Shown: in pieces, positions 60,117 through 64,000 of the stretch
Layout: every line of letters starts with the position of its first letter
Numbering within the stretch: the first letter of the stretch is position 1
Source of the DNA: Heligmosomoides polygyrus polygyrus
Lineage: Eukaryota; Nematoda; Chromadorea; Rhabditida; Heligmosomidae
Direction of reading: 5' to 3'
NCBI GenBank assembly: GCA_947396885.1
Contig: OX377205.1
Span: 24,229,407 to 24,293,406, forward strand
DNA length: 64,000 nucleotides
Notes under the pieces: generated by a model
Databases searched by the model: none
What the model was told of the DNA's origin: nothing
What the model saw: the letters and a program-made list of their open reading frames with translations, nothing else
Program-made: the position numbers and the translations under genes

Positions 60117-61321
60117 GGGTGTCCCACACGAAATATCGCATACATTATGGCCCTCTTTTTAGAGTTATTCACATTACATCGTCTATTTTTCCTACGTTAT
60201 TCCCTCATTGGTTTCAGAAATTATACTCTTCAGATTACAATGGACCAGAAAATGATAGTGCGCGCGTGCCTGCTCTATGAGTTCAAATTGAAGTAATCCT
60301 CTGCAGAGCCGTATCGTTAGTTCGTATCTGCATTTAGCAAAGACGTCGTCTCCAAAAGAAAATGGGAGCGGTGTTTTAACGTTTTGCCGCCGGCGACGAA
60401 AGCCTTGAAAAGACACGGAAGACAGGCACCCATCCTGGATGGCGACCTTTTACGAACTGCCGTTGAAGCTGATCCGACAAGGTCGACTCTGGGCTTGCAG
60501 TGGAGTTCGGCTGCTCCATATCCACTAACCAGAGCTACTCGCACGAAATAGGGAAGTCGAACCGCTGTGGAAGATAGGTATCGCACCTGCAGTCCAAAGC
60601 GAACGAACCCGCGCGTGTATCAACGGCCAGAATTCTTCTTCGCCAAGCCAAGAATTCTGCATTTCTCAATTCCGCCTTTACGTTGGACAAGAAGTGGATT
60701 CACTACGACAACTCCACCAGGAAGAGACAGTGGTTAACACCTAAGGAGCAGGCCAAACCTGTTGCAAAACCGGAATTACACGGAAATAAAGCAATGCTTC
60801 GCCTTTCGTGGAATAGCAGGGGAGTCGTCCTTGTGAAAATGCTGAAACCAGGTCCGACGGTCAACTCGGAGGTGTACTCGCAGGTGCTTACTCGAGTACA
60901 AGATGCGCTTAGCCGTCAAGGGTTTGACACTTCCTCTACCTACTTGCTGCATGACAATGCGAGGCCTCACATCGTAAAAGTCGTTCAGCAGAAAATGGAG
61001 GAACTTGGTTGGACCGTTTTGCCTCATCCGCTGTACAGCCCTGACATTGCCCCATCCGACTACCACATATTCCGCTCGATGCAGCACGCCTTGTCAGCGA
61101 AAAGGTTCGCTGACTACGACGAAATCCAGATTTGGGTGTCCGACTTCCTCGATTCGCAACCAGCTCATTTCTTTAAAGACGAGGTCATCCAATCTTTGCG
61201 TGTACATTGGCGAAGGGTTGTTGATAACTGCGTAGAATATATTACAGAATAAAGTCTGGTTTTAATTGCTTTGCATGCATTCAACTTTTTGGTCTGAAGC
61301 CACATTCCCTGTGGGACACCC
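60117..61321 (+). mobile_element. Mariner transposon, near full length, inactive
   Basis: Ends GGGTGTCCCACACG and CTGTGGGACACCC are inverted repeats, with TA at 60115-60116 and 61322-61323. The 1205-base length is close to that of a complete mariner. The right end lies directly beside the 3' tail of a minus-strand RTE copy. Confidence 0.92.
60240..61252 (+). pseudogene. Mariner transposase, stops and frameshifts in the N-terminal half
   Basis: Starts MDQKMIVRACLLYEFKLK and then hits a stop. The DNA-binding part continues in several frames (SAFSKDVVSKRKWER, then LLRTAVEADPTRST). The catalytic half is open from about 60683 to 61252: DKKWIHYDNSTRKRQW holds the first Asp, YLLHDNARPH the second and SPDIAPSDYH the third, with 34 residues between the second and third. 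It ends RRVVDNCVEYITE with a TAA. The catalytic residues survive but the protein cannot be made in one piece. Confidence 0.9.
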
Positions 61322-61323
61322 TA

Positions 61324-61657
61324 ATATATCACCTGTTACCTGTCACCTGTCGTACCGTTGATCATCGACTTGCTCGAGCGAGCGTCAGCAGCGTCTCCAT
61401 TCGTCCCTCTCGCGTGCCAGAGTGGTCCAATGGATCCTCCTCGCTCGAGGGACACGAAGAGCGTCATATCGGTCGTTCAGGGCTTTCACGAAGAAGTCCG
61501 ACCAACGCGTTGGTGGGCGTCCCGGTGTTCTCTTGACATCCCGCGGAATCCAGTCGATAACGGCTCTCGTCCAGCGGGTGTCTGCGAAGCGCATTACGTG
61601 GCCGGCCCACCTAATTTTCGACAACTTGGCCCACGCGACAGCGTCTCTAATATATGC
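61324..61657 (-). mobile_element. RTE-type retrotransposon 3' end, 5'-truncated copy
   Basis: The minus strand is open for the C-terminal domain: [59 protein letters not shown] and [17 protein letters not shown]. It is followed by ACAGGT/TGACAGG short repeats at 61330-61352 as the 3' tail. This is the part missing from the copy at 28.4-31.2 kb. Truncation near 61657 fits target-primed reverse transcription. Confidence 0.88.
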
Positions 61658-62014
61658 CAAAATAAAATACTTTGCCTAAATGAGTTTATAGATTAGCCTT
61701 GTGCATTAGCACGGATAATACCGAACTGCAGAGTCTGACCTGCAATTCTTCGAGTAAAGCACCTGGGCCTTCCTTTAAAGTCTCAGTCAAACTTTTTGGC
61801 AGCTTGCACATTCGCTTTTAGAACCGCATAGGATTGTCATGAAAGGAAATCCCTTGGTAGCCTCGCCAGTGTCACTCGAATAGTGGTGTCTATAAGTGAA
61901 AGGTCGAAGAGGCTATGAAGCCCACCGCCCTCAGAATGATTCAGCACGATCGGTCACATCTGCACGATGACGGTGCTCATTGAAGGGCGGCAGGAATGCC
62001 AGTTATTGTAAAAG

Positions 62015-62107
62015 ATGAGATTAACTATCAAACCTTTAACATTCTACTGTAATACTATCGTCTACCTGCGAAGAGGGGTTCACCATGGAGATGCAGTATC
62101 GCCAAAA
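62015..62107 (+). mobile_element. RTE-type fragment (RT motif)
   Basis: Open frame reading PLTFYCNTIVYLRRGVHHGD and AVSPKL, aligning with ISPFYNDVVVDVKRGARQGD TISPKLF of the RTE reverse transcriptase. It ends where a LINE tail begins. Confidence 0.6.
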
Positions 62108-62109
62108 CT

Positions 62110-62140
<31 letters not shown>

Positions 62141-62500
62141 GCTGCACCTAAGGTGCACAATCGACAAAGCAGCACAAATAAACAGCACAGCGAAAAAATA
62201 TAAGCACTAAAACTAAGAAAATTACAAACATTAAATAGACAATTTAAAAAATTAAAATTAAAAAATACAACACTTGAAAGAAAATTGCAAACATTAAAAA
62301 TTTAAAGACCATAAAAATCTTCTTTTCTTCTTTTCTCCTTCTGGAGCCTTTATGAATCATCTGAAATGGGCCAAACGCAATGGGAAATAGAGGGCAGCTA
62401 TCAGGAAATTGTGTTGCCGAAGCTTTACTGAAGGCATTCTCTTCCTGACGCCATAATCGAAGTGTGGTCGGCTTTTCGTTGTTTTACTCCTCTGTTCTGT
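62108..62500 (-). mobile_element. LINE 3' end with TAAA-repeat tail, minus strand
   Basis: On the minus strand a small hairpin GTGCACCTTAGGTGCAG is followed by eight or so TAAA units (62108-62142). Upstream of it (higher coordinates) a possible RT C-terminus reads RPHFDYGVRKRMPSVKLRQH. A hairpin plus short-repeat tail is the usual 3' structure of CR1-like LINEs. It interrupts the RTE fragment before it. Confidence 0.6.
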
Positions 62501-63012
62501 TTGCGGCCAAAGCTAGAAAAGGAAAGGGAAAGCGATAATTCTTAGAAGAGAAAAACAGCTTCCAAAAGAAGAATCTTCGATGTCTTCCAGGAGGTCCAGG
62601 GGGTTACATTTCTGATTTCTTTTCCCGTCGATTTTTGCAAAAAATCTACAAAAAGTTGAACCCTCTGACCCACATGGAAGATGCTAATTTTAAGAGATGT
62701 CTTTACAAAAAGAATTGTATTTTTCTGCTTTTGAATGCGCGATTAGTTTCTTTTTTACAAACTCTCGTGTCATGGGCGTTTAAATGCACGCAACTGAGTT
62801 TTCTGAGTCCGTCGTTCACATGTAAGGGCTGTGTTTCCCCTAAAATAAATGTTGCTCTGCCTGAAGCAAATATCATATAAAAATGAAGTTGTATTATATA
62901 ACATTTCAAGCAGACTTGTCATAATCTAAAAAATTCAAGTTTTTCCCGATATCAAGGAGCTCGATTTCTGCACCGAATTCTTCTGGCAAACAATGTAAAA
63001 TCGACCCTCCAG

Positions 63013-63178
63013 GGGCCGGATTCATCAACGACTTACGTAACTTTAAGAGAATTGTAAGCGGAAAGCTCAGATAACGCGGCTTACCGCCCATCATATCGCG
63101 CTTGGTAAGCCACGTTATCTAAGCTTTTCGCTTACAATTCTCCGTTAAAGTTACGTAAGTCGTTGATGAATTCGGCCC
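63013..63178. repeat. Foldback element, about 166 bases
   Basis: Arms of about 70 bases (left GGCCGGATTCATCAACGACT and right AGTCGTTGATGAATTCGGCC) enclose a short loop. Arms differ by several substitutions and an indel, so it is older than the foldback at 3856. Confidence 0.85.
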
Positions 63179-63294
63179 AAGAATCATACAAATGACCGTT
63201 ACAGGAAAGCCTTATTTTAGTGTATAAAGAAAAACGCTTAGAAATTGCCATGATAAAATTTCCCCTGATACGTTTATTTATTTATTTATTGACC

Positions 63295-63530
63295 CCTTCC
63301 CCTAACCATACCGGAGTTGGCATGAACTCGCCATCGTAAATCACTGTACAGAACAAATTCGCACTCAAAGTGCCCCCGCGATATCTTGCAAAGGTAAAAT
63401 TTGTAACGCATCCCAACAGCGATTGAATAACATCGTCTTTTATTCTTTATCCTAACCGACCGCGCAGGTTTGGAAGGCTTGGTCGGTCAGGCCAGATTCG
63501 GGGTGCACAGCCGGTGGCTGCTCCAACTTC
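63295..63530. repeat. Rearranged tRNA-derived SINE, family 2
   Basis: 63295-63455 carries the family-2 body on the plus strand (GGCATGAACTCGCCATCG region, AACGCATCCCAACAGCGATT, TCGTCTTTTATTC, CTTTATCC). It is followed at about 63465-63530 by a head-like piece on the minus strand (CCACCGGCTGTGCACCC and GACCAAGCCTTCCA). Orientation changes inside the unit. Confidence 0.55.
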
Positions 63531-64000
63531 GTTACCACTATCCTCTTTCTACTTGGGACGAAATCGTAGACAGTACTCTGCCACCGCTACCAAACGCACG
63601 TTAGGCTACCTACCCGCTAGTTCACCCCGTTGCAGCTTACCACCACTCGTTGCCGGAGAACTGGTCCATGGGCAAGGTGCCAACGCGGCGCGCGGGTTTT
63701 CTGCAGCCATGTCTCGCACCCTCTCGCGCCTCACATGCATCCCGCTCGTGTCTTTAGCGTCTGCCGCTTCTCACACACAACATGCACCTCGACTTCTGGC
63801 TAACCGACAGGCCTCTCACTCATGAGCGCACTACCTATAACTCTCCCGTTGAGGCCACGTGCGTGCAAGTTGGGTGCGAGACTACTAGTAGTAGAGGTGA
63901 TTCAAAGACGGAATGAGTACAGTCAAACAGCGACGACAGCTGAGAGACCCGGGCGACCAATAATAGATCTTATGAGTAGTGGACCGATTGATCAAGTCAG
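63531..64000. other. Unassigned DNA to window end
   Basis: Moderately GC-rich. An open plus-strand frame at 63514-63825 (103 codons) has no recognised family. It could be the edge of a gene beyond the window, but nothing supports this directly. Confidence 0.35.

Noticed and set aside
1..64000. CRISPR array, prokaryotic operon or phage system
   Set aside because: Nothing in the window resembles these; gene structure and repeats are those of an animal genome.

Overview
The window is nuclear DNA from an animal, almost certainly a clade V (strongylid) nematode and most likely a hookworm of the Ancylostoma type. The species level is inference. Seen directly: one multi-exon, GT-AG spliced gene whose product is nearly identical to nematode paramyosin (UNC-15), with TTTCAG-type acceptors and many 58-71 base introns, set in a landscape of old transposons (mariner, RTE, CR1-like LINE, hAT, tRNA-derived SINEs, foldback elements). 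Prokaryotic features (operons, Shine-Dalgarno sites, CRISPR, origins) are absent.

Layout. 1-8.0 kb: repeat-rich intergenic DNA with an imperfect tandem duplication (536-1200), an internally deleted mariner with intact ends (1643-2523), a 155-base foldback (3856-4010) and copies of a tRNA-derived SINE. 8.0-8.5 kb: a proline/serine-rich open exon on the minus strand ending at a good splice donor, probably the 5' part of an unidentified gene diverging from paramyosin. 8.89-27.06 kb: paramyosin, 21 coding exons, 876 codons. Its 5' third is spread over large introns (up to 6.2 kb) that carry SINEs; its 3' two thirds are compact. 27.76-36.5 kb: a transposon graveyard. An RTE tail on the minus strand faces a nearly complete but catalytically dead RTE on the plus strand. 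This abuts a minus-strand CR1-like LINE that was hit by two later DNA transposons, a mariner at 32883-33785 and a 726-base TIR element at 34963-35688. 36.5-43 kb: mostly unrecognised AT-rich DNA with a GC-rich island near 39 kb. 43.0-43.3 kb: a long foldback. 43.7-47.9 kb: a second CR1-like LINE on the plus strand with an intact YADD motif and a GATAAA-repeat tail. 48.4-49.9 kb: remains of a retroelement gag-like gene with three zinc knuckles. 51.89-53.72 kb: a 1.8-kb hAT-type element with a perfect 8-bp target-site duplication and subterminal GTAAATC arrays. 55.6-64 kb: SINE clusters, a dead mariner, RTE tails, a LINE tail and another foldback.

The only gene I can name with confidence is paramyosin, the thick-filament core protein of invertebrate muscle. 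Everything else is mobile DNA, mostly decayed, or unidentified. I found no novel biological system. The most informative observations are the structurally complete non-autonomous elements, the two tRNA-derived SINE families and the nested-insertion chronology.
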